Notes: generated by a model not told the origin, from the letters alone. 64,000 bases of DNA from Caproiciproducens sp. CPB-2 (GCF_036287215.1 NZ_CP142860.1:2604001-2668000), one strand, 5' to 3'; positions 9,779-20,264 are shown, counted from the first letter of the stretch. Program-made: numbers and translations.

Positions 9779-10567
9779 TTAATAGCTCATGATTGCCTTG
9801 ACAGCCTCCGCCGTCGTAGTTTTAGGCATCAGTTCAAAACCCACACGGCCTTTATAACCAATACTCTCCAAGCATTCAAACACCTTGTGGTAATTGATCT
9901 CGCCGGTACCAGGCTCATGACGGCCCGGTGCATCCGCCACATGGATATGACCGAACTGATCGCTGTACTTGGTGATGGTGTCACAGATGCTGCCTTCATT
10001 GAGCTGCATATGGTATATATCGTATAACACTTTGAGCATCGGCGAGCCGATGAGGCGGGTCATCTCCGCAGCCATCCGGGTATGTGCGAGGAAATTTCCT
10101 ACGTGGTCAGTGGTGATATTCAGAGGTTCGAGATTCATCGCGATACCACTTTCCTCCGCGACCTTTGCGCATTCTATCAGCATATCATACATCGAGCAGA
10201 TCTTGATTGTGTCGGAAAGCTTTGCGTAGTGGTCAACGACGACACCTCCTTCACCCAACGCATTGGAGTGTATCGTGACCGACTTCGCGCCAATCTTCTT
10301 TGCAGCTGCAACAGATTTCTTTAAGAAAGCAAGATACTTTTGTTTATGGGTCGGGTCAACCAGAGAGAAGTCCGCGTCGCCGTTGAAGGCAGAAATTCCG
10401 ATATCGGCTTTTTCTGCCGCCGCCTTGACTGCGTCCAGATCTTTATCAGTCCAGCCCCAGAATTCTACAAATCCGAAACCATCGTTCTTTGCCGCTTGAA
10501 AGCGGTCTATGAACGGAATTTCCGCATACATAGGTTCGATACAAGCCGATTTTGCAAGTTTCAACAT
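9779..10567 (-). CDS. Hydroxypyruvate isomerase / inosose isomerase-like TIM-barrel protein
   Basis: 262 residues of the xylose isomerase-like TIM-barrel superfamily. Likely metal ligands lie in MNLEPLN, YDIYHMQ, HIHVADAPGRHEPGTGEIN and FELMP, which is the arrangement of hydroxypyruvate isomerase (Hyi/OtnI) and similar to IolI. In this context conversion between inosose isomers (IolI role) is a reasonable guess, but the GRHEPGTGEIN motif fits the Hyi branch, so specificity is open. It lies directly downstream of the binding-protein gene of the ABC importer. Confidence 0.8.
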   Translation of the reverse strand: MLKLAKSACIEPMYAEIPFIDRFQAAKNDGFGFVEFWGWTDKDLDAVKAAAEKADIGISAFNGDADFSLVDPTHKQKYLAFLKKSVAAAKKIGAKSVTIHSNALGEGGVVVDHYAKLSDTIKICSMYDMLIECAKVAEESGIAMNLEPLNITTDHVGNFLAHTRMAAEMTRLIGSPMLKVLYDIYHMQLNEGSICDTITKYSDQFGHIHVADAPGRHEPGTGEINYHKVFECLESIGYKGRVGFELMPKTTTAEAVKAIMSY

Positions 10568-10668
10568 CTTTTTTCCTCCTGCTTGTTTTTATCAGGGTCG
10601 GTGTGGCGTATTTCCACACCGACCATTGCTTATTAAATGAAGAGGGGATCGCATAGTCTTAATCAGGA

Positions 10669-11685
10669 TTAAGTAATATCCTTACCAGCTTTGAAGTCGG
10701 CAACGTTGTCTTTGGTAACCAGAGCTGCCGGAGTCTTGGTGTGCGATTCCAGCTTCTTACCGTCCAAGACATCCAGACAAGCTTGGATTGCGCCTTTCGC
10801 CTGCAGATTCGGATACTGCGCAACAGTGCCGGTCAGAGTACCAGCCTCAATTGCAGCAACGTCGTCTGGAGACGCATCAAAATCAAATACGGAAACTTTT
10901 CCCTTGAAGCCGCCCTGCTCGATTGCCTGCAGCGCACCCTGCCCCATCTCTGCATTGATCGCCCAGACAACGTTTACATCTGGATGAGCGGACAATATGT
11001 TCTGCATAACGTTAAATGCTTCGTTACGGTCGCACTTTGCTGTCTGGGACGCAATGACTTGGAATGCGCTACACTGACCCTTAAAACCATTGAGACGATC
11101 GGCATGTGCAGCTACGCCTGAAATGCCTTCCAGATACGCGATTTTACCATCTTTAATATGCTCTGCCGCGTATTTTCCTGCAAGAGATGCTGCTTCAGAC
11201 TGGTCGATACCGACATAAGTTTCCACCTTGCCGCCAGCCTGCTCCAATGCATCGTTATCGATGGTGTCGTTTACCAGAATGACCGGAATATTGGCCTTGT
11301 TGGCCTGTACGATTGCCGGGATAAGAGCTTTGGAATCTGCTGCGGACAGGATAATTGCGTTATATCCCTTAACAACCGCATTCGATACCATGTTGACCTG
11401 TTGCTCCACATCGGTTTCTTTTGCCGGTGCCTGGAAATCCACTTCAATTCCTTTTTCCTTGGCGTAGTCATCCGAACCCTTTTCCATGTCGGTCCAAAAT
11501 GCGTCAGTTTTCGCTTTTACAATGTAGGCAATTTTGATCTGCTTGTTGGGGGAAGAAGGGGCCTCAGAGGTCTCTTCACCGGAAGGGGATGCGGAGGCCT
11601 GCATTGTGCTGGATGGACCGCAAGCGGTCAGTCCGATTGCCATCACACCTACCAGTAATGCTGCTAAAATTTTCTTGATGCTCAT
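10669..11685 (-). CDS. Sugar/inositol ABC transporter substrate-binding lipoprotein
   Basis: 338 residues. It has a lipoprotein signal peptide with lipobox LTAC at about residues 19-22, a Ser/Pro/Glu linker, then a type I periplasmic-binding fold of the RbsB group (KIAYIVKAKTDAFWTDMEKG, AADSKALIPAIVQANKANIP, EGISGVAAHADRLNGF). Anchored outside the membrane, it delivers substrate to the permease and ATPase encoded next. The catabolic context points to myo-inositol; ribose-family sugars are the alternative. Only 101 bp separate it from its neighbour isomerase gene. Confidence 0.88.
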   Translation of the reverse strand: MSIKKILAALLVGVMAIGLTACGPSSTMQASASPSGEETSEAPSSPNKQIKIAYIVKAKTDAFWTDMEKGSDDYAKEKGIEVDFQAPAKETDVEQQVNMVSNAVVKGYNAIILSAADSKALIPAIVQANKANIPVILVNDTIDNDALEQAGGKVETYVGIDQSEAASLAGKYAAEHIKDGKIAYLEGISGVAAHADRLNGFKGQCSAFQVIASQTAKCDRNEAFNVMQNILSAHPDVNVVWAINAEMGQGALQAIEQGGFKGKVSVFDFDASPDDVAAIEAGTLTGTVAQYPNLQAKGAIQACLDVLDGKKLESHTKTPAALVTKDNVADFKAGKDIT

Positions 11686-11767
11686 AGTCTTTGCTCCTCT
11701 CTTTTTCTATATAAACCCCTTTTATGGGTCTATATCTAAAAAATTGTTCTTCAAAATACGAGATGTC

Positions 11768-12730
11768 TTACTTCTTGCCCACAGATGCCTTATGGCGGAT
11801 AGAGTCTACCAGAACCGCCAGTAGGATGACTATGCCAACAACAAGCTTCTGTAGGTTAGAGGAAACATTAAGCAGATTCAGACCATTACGGATGACGACC
11901 ATTATGATCGCGCCGAAAAAAGTACCCCATACGCTGCCAAAACCGCCGAGCAAACTGGTGCCGCCAATAACGCACGAAGCGATTGCATCCATTTCATAGT
12001 CCAGGCCAGCTGTAGACTGTGCGGAGTTAAGCTTTGCTACCAGAATAATAGAAGCGATTGCAGCACACAGACCGGATAGCGTGTAAGCAAATATTTTGTA
12101 CTTGTCAACATTGATACCGGACAGCCGGGTGGCCTCCTCGTTGCCGCCGATGGAGTAAATATAGCGGCCGAATTTTCGGTACTTCATGATGTAATAGAAC
12201 ACGATGAACAGCACGATCATGAACAGAATCTGTACTGGAAACCCGGTGCCCGGAATGGTGCCCTGGCCGATCCATCGGAAGGATTCTGAGTAACCGGTGA
12301 TGGTTTGGCCGTCGGCGATGGTCAGCGCCGCGCCACGCGCCATGGACATCATGGCCAGTGTCGCGATCATCGGCTGCAGCTTAAACTTGGCGATCATAAC
12401 ACCGTTGAAAGCACCGCATACCAAGCCGATCGCCAGAGCAACGACGACACCAAAAAAGGTAGACATTTTCCCTTCCACAACAATTTTGCCCATGACGATA
12501 CCGCTGAATGCTACGATCGAACCAACCGAAATATCAATACCACCGGTAAAAATGACCAGGTTCACGCCCAGCGCCAGCACCGCCATCACGGTTACCTGCT
12601 GCAGGATGTTGACCATGTTGGCAAATGTACGGAACGCCGGCTCGATAATAGACATTACAGCGCAAAGTATGATCAATACAAACAATGCCGACATATTCGA
12701 CAGGTCAATCTTCTGAAATTTCTCTTTCAT
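11768..12730 (-). CDS. Sugar/inositol ABC transporter permease (RbsC-like)
   Basis: 320-residue membrane protein of the BPD_transp_2 family with about 8-10 hydrophobic helices. The conserved segment GVNLVIFTGGIDISVGS and the cytoplasmic coupling stretch NEEATRLSGINVDKYK are typical of RbsC/XylH/inositol permeases. The gene lies between its ATPase gene, with almost no gap, and its binding-protein gene, giving the order ATPase-permease-binding protein in the direction of transcription. Confidence 0.9.
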   Translation of the reverse strand: MKEKFQKIDLSNMSALFVLIILCAVMSIIEPAFRTFANMVNILQQVTVMAVLALGVNLVIFTGGIDISVGSIVAFSGIVMGKIVVEGKMSTFFGVVVALAIGLVCGAFNGVMIAKFKLQPMIATLAMMSMARGAALTIADGQTITGYSESFRWIGQGTIPGTGFPVQILFMIVLFIVFYYIMKYRKFGRYIYSIGGNEEATRLSGINVDKYKIFAYTLSGLCAAIASIILVAKLNSAQSTAGLDYEMDAIASCVIGGTSLLGGFGSVWGTFFGAIIMVVIRNGLNLLNVSSNLQKLVVGIVILLAVLVDSIRHKASVGKK

Positions 12731-12731
12731 C

Positions 12732-14258
12732 TTACTCTTCCCTCATTAATAGATTGGTTTTCGTACCGGTTGCATAGCCGACAACCATTTCCTCCGTGAC
12801 ATTTCTGATTTCCTCGCCCTCGATCAGGCCGGTCAGTGCACCCTCGTGCATGACATAGATACGGTCGCTGATGCCCATGCATTCCGAAAGCTCGGATGTT
12901 ACCATGATGACCGCCTTGCCTTGCTCCTTGAGCGAGTTCATAATCTTATAGATTTCCGCCTTCGCGCCGACATCGATACCGCGGGTCGGCTCGTCGAACA
13001 TGATGATGTCGGAATCGGTGTTAAGCCATTTGCAAATAACGACCTTTTGCTGGTTACCCCCGGACAGATTCTTTGCTTTCTGCTCAAGCGATGGAGTCTT
13101 AACATGTATGGAGTCGGCGATTCTCTGATTATGGGCGGTCTCCTTCGCGCGATTAAACCCGAAAGGTGTCATCGCCGTGGCCATGTTTGTAAGTGAAATG
13201 TTCTGGTTAAGCGAGAAGCTCAGGATCAGACCCTGGTTCTTCCGGTCTTCGGTCAGCAGCGCGAGGCCAATGTTCTTCGCTTGCTCGCAGCTCGCAATCT
13301 TGACCGTCTTACCCTTGACGCGAATCTCTCCACTGTCATACGGATCCGCGCCGAACACTGCACGTAGTAGTTCGGTGCGGCCGGCACCCATCAGTCCATA
13401 AAAGCAGGTAATTTCGCCAGCCCGTGCGTAAAAGGAAATTCCTTTAAGCGTGTTGCCCTGTATAAGGTCGCTCACTTCCAACAATTTTTCGCCCGGAGCG
13501 ACCGAGACCTTGGGATAATATTCATTTAATTCACGTCCGACCATCATCGCGACCATCTGATCGATTGTGGTATCACTGATGTTAACCGTATCAATATACT
13601 TACCGTCACGAAAAACTGTCACTCGGTCTCCGATTCTCAGGATTTCTTCTAAACGATGGGATATGTAGATAACCGCCACACCCTGCTCTTTCAGTTTTTT
13701 AATGATAGCAAATAAGCTGTCTACTTCCCTTTCGGTCAGTGCGGAAGTAGGTTCATCCATGATAATGATGTCGCACTTAAAGGAAAGTGCTTTCGCAATC
13801 TCAACCATCTGCATCTGCCCCACAGAAAGAGTGGAGACCAGAGCTCTTTCGGAAATATCGGAATTGATGGAGTCGAGGAGTTCACGTGCCTGACTGTACA
13901 TCCGTTTCCAATCGACTTGCCCTCCCCGTTTTGTCGGCTGTCGCCCCATGAAGATGTTTTCTGCGACAGTCAGATTCCTCAGTAAGTTCATCTCCTGAAA
14001 AATAATGCTGATACCTCTTGCTCGCTGTTCGTCTACGCTACGCGAAACGATTTCTTCCCCTTTGTAGATGATTTTCCCTTCATAGTCCGTGTTGACACCT
14101 GCCAGCACCTTCATGATGGTGGACTTTCCCGCGCCGTTCTCACCAATTAGAACATGAACCTCACCCGGCTCCACATCCAGGCGCACTTTATCCAGCGCCA
14201 ATACTCCAGGGAAGCGGACGGTAATATCTTCCATCTGGACAATATACTGATCCTCCAT
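12732..14258 (-). CDS. Sugar/inositol ABC transporter ATPase (tandem ABC domains)
   Basis: 508 residues with two ABC domains, as in RbsA/MglA. The first has Walker A GENGAGKST, signature TLSVGQMQM and Walker B IIIMDEPTSAL. The second has the degenerate Walker A GLMGAGRTE and the signature LSGGNQQKV with MFDEPTRGID. It energises import by the permease at 11768-12730. The ribosome-binding site GAAGGAGC precedes the ATG. As first gene of the importer it follows the GC-rich iolE by about 90 bp. Confidence 0.92.
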   Translation of the reverse strand: MEDQYIVQMEDITVRFPGVLALDKVRLDVEPGEVHVLIGENGAGKSTIMKVLAGVNTDYEGKIIYKGEEIVSRSVDEQRARGISIIFQEMNLLRNLTVAENIFMGRQPTKRGGQVDWKRMYSQARELLDSINSDISERALVSTLSVGQMQMVEIAKALSFKCDIIIMDEPTSALTEREVDSLFAIIKKLKEQGVAVIYISHRLEEILRIGDRVTVFRDGKYIDTVNISDTTIDQMVAMMVGRELNEYYPKVSVAPGEKLLEVSDLIQGNTLKGISFYARAGEITCFYGLMGAGRTELLRAVFGADPYDSGEIRVKGKTVKIASCEQAKNIGLALLTEDRKNQGLILSFSLNQNISLTNMATAMTPFGFNRAKETAHNQRIADSIHVKTPSLEQKAKNLSGGNQQKVVICKWLNTDSDIIMFDEPTRGIDVGAKAEIYKIMNSLKEQGKAVIMVTSELSECMGISDRIYVMHEGALTGLIEGEEIRNVTEEMVVGYATGTKTNLLMREE

Positions 14259-14351
14259 GTAATGCTCCTTCCTTCATTTTCCCCTATTTACGATACCTCC
14301 TGCGACGCACGCAGCGATTGCAAACGAACCATAATGACAAACGCGTAAAAA

Positions 14352-15248
14352 TTACATATTGATCATACTGCGGATGTATTCCCGCGCTTTCTTTGCGTAA
14401 ACAAACGGATTCGCAATGGCGGGGTCCTGTTCCGCCTCTACAAGCAGCCAGCCCTCATAATGATTCTGAGAAAGGATGTCAAAAACCGGCTGGAAATCGA
14501 TTGCGCCGTCGCCGGGAACGGTAAACGCGCCCAGACGCACCGCCTGAAGGAAGCTGAGCTTTTCCGCTTTTACACGAGCAACAACTGCCGGCCGGACATC
14601 CTTCAGATGCACATGCTTAATACGGCCCGCATATTTTTTCAGGACGGCCAGCGCGTCTTCGCCGGAAAACACCAGATGACCGGTATCGTACAGCAGAGAA
14701 ACCGCGGAGGGGTCCGTATTCTCCATCAGCCGGTCAATCTCCTGTGTGGTCTGCACAACCGTGCCCATATGATGGTGATAAACAAGCTTCATGTTCTTTT
14801 CGGCGGCAAGCCTTCCCAGCTTTTCCAGCCCCGTTGTGAGTATTTTCCACTCCGCATCGTTCATAACATATTTCCCGTCGAAAATCGGGGTATCCATCTG
14901 CCCCTGTACGCTGTGCCCCTGTTCGGAAACGACAATCACCTTCGCGCCAAGGTCGTATAGAAAATCGCGGTGCCGGATAAACGCTTTTTCGGTTTCCTCA
15001 TAAGGCTGCGTCGTCAGGAAAGAGCTGAACCACGCGCTGGCAATGCGCAGGTTCCTTTCCTCCATATAGCCTTTCAGCACACCGGCATCGTGCGGATATT
15101 TATTGCCGACCTCGGTGCCGGAAAAACCCGCGAGCGCGGCTTCGCTGATACACTGCTCAAACGAATTTTCCTTGCCGAGGTCGGGCATATCGTCGTTGGT
15201 CCATGCAATGGGGGCGATGCCGAGAAAAACATTCTTTTTATCAAACAT
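14352..15248 (-). CDS. iolE: Inosose dehydratase, copy 1 (GC-richer)
   Basis: 298 residues starting at MFDKKNVFLGIAPIAWTNDD; a longer in-frame opening to 15377 overlaps iolD, and GAGGAG about 9 nt before 15248 supports the shorter start. Catalytic and metal motifs match the family (LVYHHHMGTVVQT, LLYDTGHL, HVHLKDVRP, LLVEAEQDP). It follows iolD with a 16-bp gap and shares its GC-rich codon use, so this is probably the ancestral iolE of the cluster; the copy at 5853-6743 is diverged and AT-richer. Confidence 0.92.
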   Translation of the reverse strand: MFDKKNVFLGIAPIAWTNDDMPDLGKENSFEQCISEAALAGFSGTEVGNKYPHDAGVLKGYMEERNLRIASAWFSSFLTTQPYEETEKAFIRHRDFLYDLGAKVIVVSEQGHSVQGQMDTPIFDGKYVMNDAEWKILTTGLEKLGRLAAEKNMKLVYHHHMGTVVQTTQEIDRLMENTDPSAVSLLYDTGHLVFSGEDALAVLKKYAGRIKHVHLKDVRPAVVARVKAEKLSFLQAVRLGAFTVPGDGAIDFQPVFDILSQNHYEGWLLVEAEQDPAIANPFVYAKKAREYIRSMINM

Positions 15249-15264
15249 TAAAAACAACTCCTCA

Positions 15265-17196
15265 TCAATAGCTTCTCGCAGTTTTTCTATGCTGTTCCTT
15301 GCGTTCAAACGCTTCCCTGCCGTCCTCGCTCCGCGTCGTGCCGGCGACGCCGACATGCCACCAGGATTCGTAATCATGCGTCATGGTTTTGGGCAGGACT
15401 TTGATATCGATCAAAGTGGGAACCGTCTGTTTTTTGCTGTCGGCAAGGGCGGCCTTCAGTTCCTCCATGCTGCGCGCGGTATAGGTTTTCGCCCCGTAAC
15501 CGGCGGCGACCGCAGCGTAGCTGACCGGAACAAAATCTCCGGTCTGATTTCCCGTTTCGGGATCGCGGAAACGGAATTCCGTCCCCAGATTTCCGATGCC
15601 GTTGGACATTTCCAGATTATTGATGCAGCCGTTCGAGGCATTGTCAAACAGCAGGATATTGATTTTCTGATGCTCCTGAACCGCGGTGACGATTTCCGAA
15701 TGCAGCATCAGGAAGCTGCCGTCACCGACCATGGCGTAAACCTCCCGCTTTGGCTCCGCAAGCTTGACGCCGAGCGCGCCGGCGATCTCATAGCCCATGC
15801 AGGAAAAACCGTACTCCATGTGGTAGGAGTCGCGTGCCTCGGTCGTCCACATGCGCTGCAGATCGCCCGGAAGGCTGCCCGCGGCGCCGACAACGATCGC
15901 ATCGTCCGCGATACCGCCGCGAATGGCGCAGATCGCCGCCGTCTGGGTCAGGCTGCTGCCCGTCATCCCAACAAATTTTTCAATGCTGTCCGGGGCGCGG
16001 TCCGCGACCATCGGCTCAAAGCCCTCCCCGTAGGAATAGGCTGCCAGCCGTTTCATCTCTTCGTTCCAGGCTGCTCTGGCGTCTGAAATCTCATTGGCGT
16101 ACGCACTGCGGTAGCCTCTGTTTTTCAGCAGGACGGTGAGCACCTCCAGGGACGCCTTTGCGTCGCCGACCGCTTTGATGCTGTCCATTTTATAGGCGTG
16201 GAACCGGGACACATTGATGGAAACCATTTTTACACCCGGATTCCGGAACAGCCATTTGGAGGAAGTGGTAAAATCGGACAGTCTGGAACCGACTGCAAGA
16301 ATCAGATCGGCTTCCCGCGCGATGGTATTCGCGGCCAGATTCCCGGTCACGCCGATCCCGCCCAGATTATAGGGAGAGCTGGAGGAGCAGGCGCTTTTTC
16401 CGGCCTGCGTTTCACCGAAAGGAATATGGAACTGTTCGCAGAAACTCTGAAGAACGTCTCCGGCTCCGGAATACTTCACGCCGCCGCCGCAGATCACCAG
16501 CGGTTTTTTGCTGGCCGTCACCGCGTTCAGGACATCTTCGAGCTCTTCGTTCGCAGGAAGGCACCTTGTGATTTTATGTACGCGCTTCTGAAAGAAATAG
16601 TCCGGATAATCGTAGCTTTCGCCCTGCACGTCCTGCGGAATCGCGACACACACCGCGCCGGCCTCCGCCGGGTCGGTCAGGACCCGCATGGCGTTGATCA
16701 TGGCAGTCATCAGCTGCTCCGGGCGCTCCACCCGGTCCCAGTATTTGCAGACCGCTTTAAACGCGTCGTTCGTGGTGGTCTGCAGGCTGCCTGACTGTTC
16801 CACCTGCTGCAGGACCGGATCAGGCTGCCTGCTGGCGAAGGTGTCGCCGGGCAAAAGCAGCAGCGGAATATTGTTGACGGAAGCGCAGGCTGCGGCGGTG
16901 ACCATATTTGCCGCGCCCGGGCCGATGGAGGAAGAGCAGGCGATCATCCTTTTGCGGTTGTTCTGCCTTGCAAAGGCGGTGGCCAGGTGAGCCATGCCCT
17001 GCTCATTTTTACCCTGAAAATATTTTAATTCTCCCCGGTTTTCATCCAGCGCCTGCCCGAGCCCGCACACGTTCCCGTGCCCGAAAATCGTGATAACTCC
17101 TTCTACGAATTTATTTTCCGCCCCGTCCACGCTGACGTACTGCTGATCCAAAAAACGCACAAGCGCCTGTGCCATTGTCATTCTGGTCGTACCCAT
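15265..17196 (-). CDS. iolD: 3D-(3,5/4)-trihydroxycyclohexane-1,2-dione acylhydrolase
   Basis: 643 residues, full family length. This thiamin-diphosphate enzyme opens the cyclohexane ring to give 5-deoxy-glucuronate. The N-terminal TPP domain carries the activating-Glu region ([16 protein letters not shown]). The central domain is acetolactate-synthase-like ([15 protein letters not shown]). The C-terminal domain has the TPP/Mg2+ motif [12 protein letters not shown] ending in [18 protein letters not shown] precedes the ATG by 7 nt. It lies between iolC upstream and iolE downstream with 16-22 bp gaps, so co-transcription is expected. Confidence 0.95.
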   Translation of the reverse strand: MGTTRMTMAQALVRFLDQQYVSVDGAENKFVEGVITIFGHGNVCGLGQALDENRGELKYFQGKNEQGMAHLATAFARQNNRKRMIACSSSIGPGAANMVTAAACASVNNIPLLLLPGDTFASRQPDPVLQQVEQSGSLQTTTNDAFKAVCKYWDRVERPEQLMTAMINAMRVLTDPAEAGAVCVAIPQDVQGESYDYPDYFFQKRVHKITRCLPANEELEDVLNAVTASKKPLVICGGGVKYSGAGDVLQSFCEQFHIPFGETQAGKSACSSSSPYNLGGIGVTGNLAANTIAREADLILAVGSRLSDFTTSSKWLFRNPGVKMVSINVSRFHAYKMDSIKAVGDAKASLEVLTVLLKNRGYRSAYANEISDARAAWNEEMKRLAAYSYGEGFEPMVADRAPDSIEKFVGMTGSSLTQTAAICAIRGGIADDAIVVGAAGSLPGDLQRMWTTEARDSYHMEYGFSCMGYEIAGALGVKLAEPKREVYAMVGDGSFLMLHSEIVTAVQEHQKINILLFDNASNGCINNLEMSNGIGNLGTEFRFRDPETGNQTGDFVPVSYAAVAAGYGAKTYTARSMEELKAALADSKKQTVPTLIDIKVLPKTMTHDYESWWHVGVAGTTRSEDGREAFERKEQHRKTARSY

Positions 17197-17218
17197 AGCC
17201 GAACTCCTTTCGTAACCT

Positions 17219-18238
17219 TTATGCTCTGGCGATCATTTCGCCGTATTTTTGTTTGCAGTCGGCAATGTAATCCCGAACGGTCTTCACGTCCGGCATGCTG
17301 TCCGCACAGGAATGGCTGGCGACGAGCAGGGAAGCAGACGCGCTGCCGAATTCCAGACAGTCGATGATTTCCCAGCCTTCCAGCAGCCCGTACAGGAACG
17401 CGGAAGCGTAGCCGTCGCCGCCGCCGAAGCCCTTCAGCTTTTTAATCGGAAACGGCTTCACGGTATAGCTCTGGCCGTCGCAGGTGTAAGCGGTGGAGCC
17501 TTCCTTCCCGTGCTTGATGACAACGATTTTGGCGCAGCGGCTGTGCCAGAGTGCCGCGGTTTCCCCGTCCGAAAGACCGGGCCGGATCAGACTCTGGGTC
17601 AGGTCGTATTCCTCTCTGGAACCCAAAATCACATCTGCCTGGCCGGCGGCAATCCCGTAGTAAACGCCGAGCTCATCCTCTGACTGCCAGTTATACGCGC
17701 GGTAATCGATGTCAAAAATAACCGGCGTATCGGTTTTTTTTGCAAGGAACAGCGCCTTTAAGGCCGCTTCCCGGGACGGGCTTTCGGCCAGCGCCGTTCC
17801 GGAGATTAGAAGCGCCTTGCTCTGCTTAATGTATTCCTCGTCAATATCGTTCACATTTAACTGTAAATCCGCAATTTTATTGCGGTACATTAAAATGCTG
17901 CTTTCTTTTTCACTTAGAATTTCCGTAAAGGTAAGCCCCAGCTTTTCCCCATTTTCACAGCGGCGGATCCGGGAAGTGTCGATTCCCTCTTTTTTGAAAT
18001 AATCCGTCACATAATCACCGAACCGGTCGTCGGATACCCGCGCGAAAAAGCCGCATTTCTTTCCCAGCCGCGAAAGGCCCACCGCAATGTTTGCGGGAGA
18101 ACCGCCCAGATATTTCCTATAGGTCGTGCTCTCCGCCAGCGTTTTATAATAGTCAACCGGATTCAGGTCAATCGTAATTCTGCCCAAAGGCGTAAGGTCG
18201 AATTTTCTGTTTGCGTCAAACTCTATGTATTTCATCAT
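17219..18238 (-). CDS. iolC: 5-dehydro-2-deoxygluconokinase (PfkB family)
   Basis: 339 residues of the ribokinase/PfkB family. The N-terminal substrate region is [19 protein letters not shown]. Near the C-terminus the anion-hole/catalytic-base motif reads [15 protein letters not shown], where IolC proteins often show GGGD rather than GAGD. It phosphorylates 2-deoxy-5-keto-D-gluconate to the substrate of the IolJ aldolase. It lies 24 bp after iolJ and 22 bp before iolD. Confidence 0.93.
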   Translation of the reverse strand: MMKYIEFDANRKFDLTPLGRITIDLNPVDYYKTLAESTTYRKYLGGSPANIAVGLSRLGKKCGFFARVSDDRFGDYVTDYFKKEGIDTSRIRRCENGEKLGLTFTEILSEKESSILMYRNKIADLQLNVNDIDEEYIKQSKALLISGTALAESPSREAALKALFLAKKTDTPVIFDIDYRAYNWQSEDELGVYYGIAAGQADVILGSREEYDLTQSLIRPGLSDGETAALWHSRCAKIVVIKHGKEGSTAYTCDGQSYTVKPFPIKKLKGFGGGDGYASAFLYGLLEGWEIIDCLEFGSASASLLVASHSCADSMPDVKTVRDYIADCKQKYGEMIARA

Positions 18239-18262
18239 GCCGTCCCTTTCCCTGTGCGCGTT

Positions 18263-19120
18263 TTATGAAATTTGCTCCAGAGGTATTCTGTTGTTGAAGA
18301 TTTCGATATGTTTTTTTACGTTCCCGTATACTTCCCGCACCATCGCTTCATTGAGCGCAAAGTAATTGTAGGGAGCCTCCGTCTGGAAATACTTTTCCGC
18401 TCCCCGTGTCAGAGCGTCGAAATTGGCCGTGGCAATGTTGATTTTGCGGATACCGTGCTGAATACAGGTCCTGAAATCCTGAGGGCTGATTCCCGTACCG
18501 CCGTGAAGCACCAGAGGAACCGCGACCTTCTGATGGATTTCTTCCAGAATATCAAAACGGATTTTCGGCTCTGTGGTATAGTGACCGTGTGCGTTCCCGA
18601 TTGCAACGGCCAGGGCGTCCACCCCTGTTTCCTTTACAAAATCGCGGGCGACGTCCGGATCGGTGCAGACCATTTTATGGTTGACGCTGTTGTCCTCGCT
18701 CCCGCCTACAACCCCAAGCTCAGCCTCCGTGGACGCTCCGCACTTTTCGGCCATCCGTATCACCTGTCCGGTAACCTTTATGTTCTCAGGCAGCTCGTAT
18801 TTGGAGCCGTCAAACATGACGGACGTAAATCCCAGATCGAGCGCCTGCTGTACGGTATCCACTGTCAGGCCGTGGTCCAGATGGACCGCGACATCCACTT
18901 TCGCATCCCTGGCCGCATGAACCATCATGGGCCCCATTAAATCCAACGGGGAATGTTTCAGCCGGATTTGCGCAATCTGCAGGATAATAGGGGTGTTCAG
19001 TTCTTCCGCCGCCTTGACCGCGCCAATCAGCATTTCCATATTTCCTACGTTGAAGGCTCCGACTGCCCTATCCTCTCTGGAAGCGTCCATAATGAGTTCC
19101 TTCATAGGACGGATAGACAT
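18263..19120 (-). CDS. iolJ: 6-phospho-5-dehydro-2-deoxy-D-gluconate aldolase (class II FBA family)
   Basis: 285 residues of the class II fructose-bisphosphate aldolase family. Zinc ligands and catalytic residues lie in VAVHLDHGLT, EAELGVVGG and the LHGGTGI loop, with phosphate-binding KINIATANFD. Cleavage of the IolC product yields malonate semialdehyde and dihydroxyacetone phosphate. Genuine FBP or tagatose-bisphosphate aldolases share the motifs; the position as first gene of the iol operon makes IolJ the best call. AAGGATG precedes the ATG. Confidence 0.88.
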   Translation of the reverse strand: MSIRPMKELIMDASREDRAVGAFNVGNMEMLIGAVKAAEELNTPIILQIAQIRLKHSPLDLMGPMMVHAARDAKVDVAVHLDHGLTVDTVQQALDLGFTSVMFDGSKYELPENIKVTGQVIRMAEKCGASTEAELGVVGGSEDNSVNHKMVCTDPDVARDFVKETGVDALAVAIGNAHGHYTTEPKIRFDILEEIHQKVAVPLVLHGGTGISPQDFRTCIQHGIRKINIATANFDALTRGAEKYFQTEAPYNYFALNEAMVREVYGNVKKHIEIFNNRIPLEQIS

Positions 19121-19502
19121 GTTTCATCCTTCTCTCTGTAATGTTTTGGATATGTTATGACGATATGTTATCACTATGCTGCAAATTATTCAATAGATTT
19201 TTGCGAAAACTTAGGCAATTTTTATTTATTTATAATAACTTACAATATTTAAATAATTCCTTTATCAATAATTCACAACTAATTAGTCCCAGAAAGAATA
19301 AATTTGCATTGAGTTTTGTGATTATATTTCTATATTATAATCAAATACTATTTTAATAAAAAATCAGCTAAAAGCTTTCTGAATTCGACAAATTTATGAA
19401 TTGCAAATTTTGACTAAGTTCTATATAATAAAGGAACAATGTAACCATTTTCTGTATATTGCTCTATGATTTCCCGCGAATAACATATGATTAGGAGTTA
19501 AA
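19121..19502. promoter_or_regulatory. Divergent iolJ / iolR intergenic region
   Basis: This 382-bp, very AT-rich region separates the minus-strand iol operon from the plus-strand regulator. The plus-strand promoter is clear (separate entry). No strong minus-strand promoter for iolJ could be fixed; several TATAAT-like boxes lie around 19310-19350. Close to iolJ (19150-19172) ATATGTTAT occurs twice in tandem, 13 bp apart, and the second copy is part of ACGATATGTTATC, which recurs in the hydrogenase promoter. These repeats are candidate operator half-sites. Confidence 0.5.
19401..19429 (+). promoter_or_regulatory. Sigma-A promoter of iolR
   Basis: TTGCAA at 19401-19406, a 17-bp spacer, and a perfect TATAAT at 19424-19429. 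Transcription would start near 19436, about 65 nt before the ATG. Confidence 0.7.
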
Positions 19503-20264
19503 ATGATGCGGTCTAAAAGAATTGAAGAAATCAAAGCCTACATTTATGACAACAAAACGGTGACGCTCGACCAGATCTGTGAAAGGTTCAAGGTCTCAAA
19601 GAGCACGCTCCGCAGGGACCTGGACGAGATTTTGATGGAAAGCGACATTAAAAAAATTTACGGCGGTGTGACGGCGATTCCCAAAAGGGAACTGACTTCC
19701 TTTGAGGAGCGGAATATCTCGAATTCGGCGGCAAAGGAACAAATCGCCGCAGCCGCGGCCGAGCTGGTGGAGGACGGCGATATCGTCTTCATTGATTCGG
19801 GGACGACAACGCTGCACATCGTCGACTATATACGGGATAAAAAGAAAATCACCATCCTTACCAACAACGTGGAAATCATTTTGCGCGCAATCCCGTATGA
19901 CAACATCAACATCATTTCCCTTTCCGGCACGCTCAACCGCAAAACCCTGTCCTTTACCGGCACCAGCTCCGCGCAGGTGCTGCAGAATTACAATATCAGC
20001 AAGGCGTTTATGGCCACGACCGGGTTTTCCATCGCCAACGGCGTGACGAATTCCTCTCCTTCGGAGTCCGATATCAAACGCATGGCCGTAAAGCGCAGCC
20101 AGCAGGTTTATCTTTTAGCCGACAGCAGTAAATTCGGTGCGGTTTCCCTGATTACTTACTGTGATCTGAGCCAGGTAAACGCCCTGATTACCGAAGCCGA
20201 ACCGCCCAAAGAGATCCGCAGCTTTATAACGGGCTCCGGCGGCAGAATTCTTCTTGCTAAATGA
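19503..20264 (+). CDS. iolR: DeoR-family transcriptional regulator (IolR-like)
   Basis: 253 residues. The N-terminal DeoR winged helix-turn-helix is at residues 3-58 (KRIEEIKAYI, QICERFKVSKSTLRRDLDE). The C-terminal DeoRC sugar-phosphate-binding domain has IDSGTTTLHIVDYI. Divergence from iolJ and position before mmsA suggest that it represses the iol genes until a pathway intermediate binds, as Bacillus IolR does with the IolC product; the effector here is inferred. TAGGAG precedes the ATG pair at 19503. Confidence 0.85.
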   Translation: MMRSKRIEEIKAYIYDNKTVTLDQICERFKVSKSTLRRDLDEILMESDIKKIYGGVTAIPKRELTSFEERNISNSAAKEQIAAAAAELVEDGDIVFIDSGTTTLHIVDYIRDKKKITILTNNVEIILRAIPYDNINIISLSGTLNRKTLSFTGTSSAQVLQNYNISKAFMATTGFSIANGVTNSSPSESDIKRMAVKRSQQVYLLADSSKFGAVSLITYCDLSQVNALITEAEPPKEIRSFITGSGGRILLAK

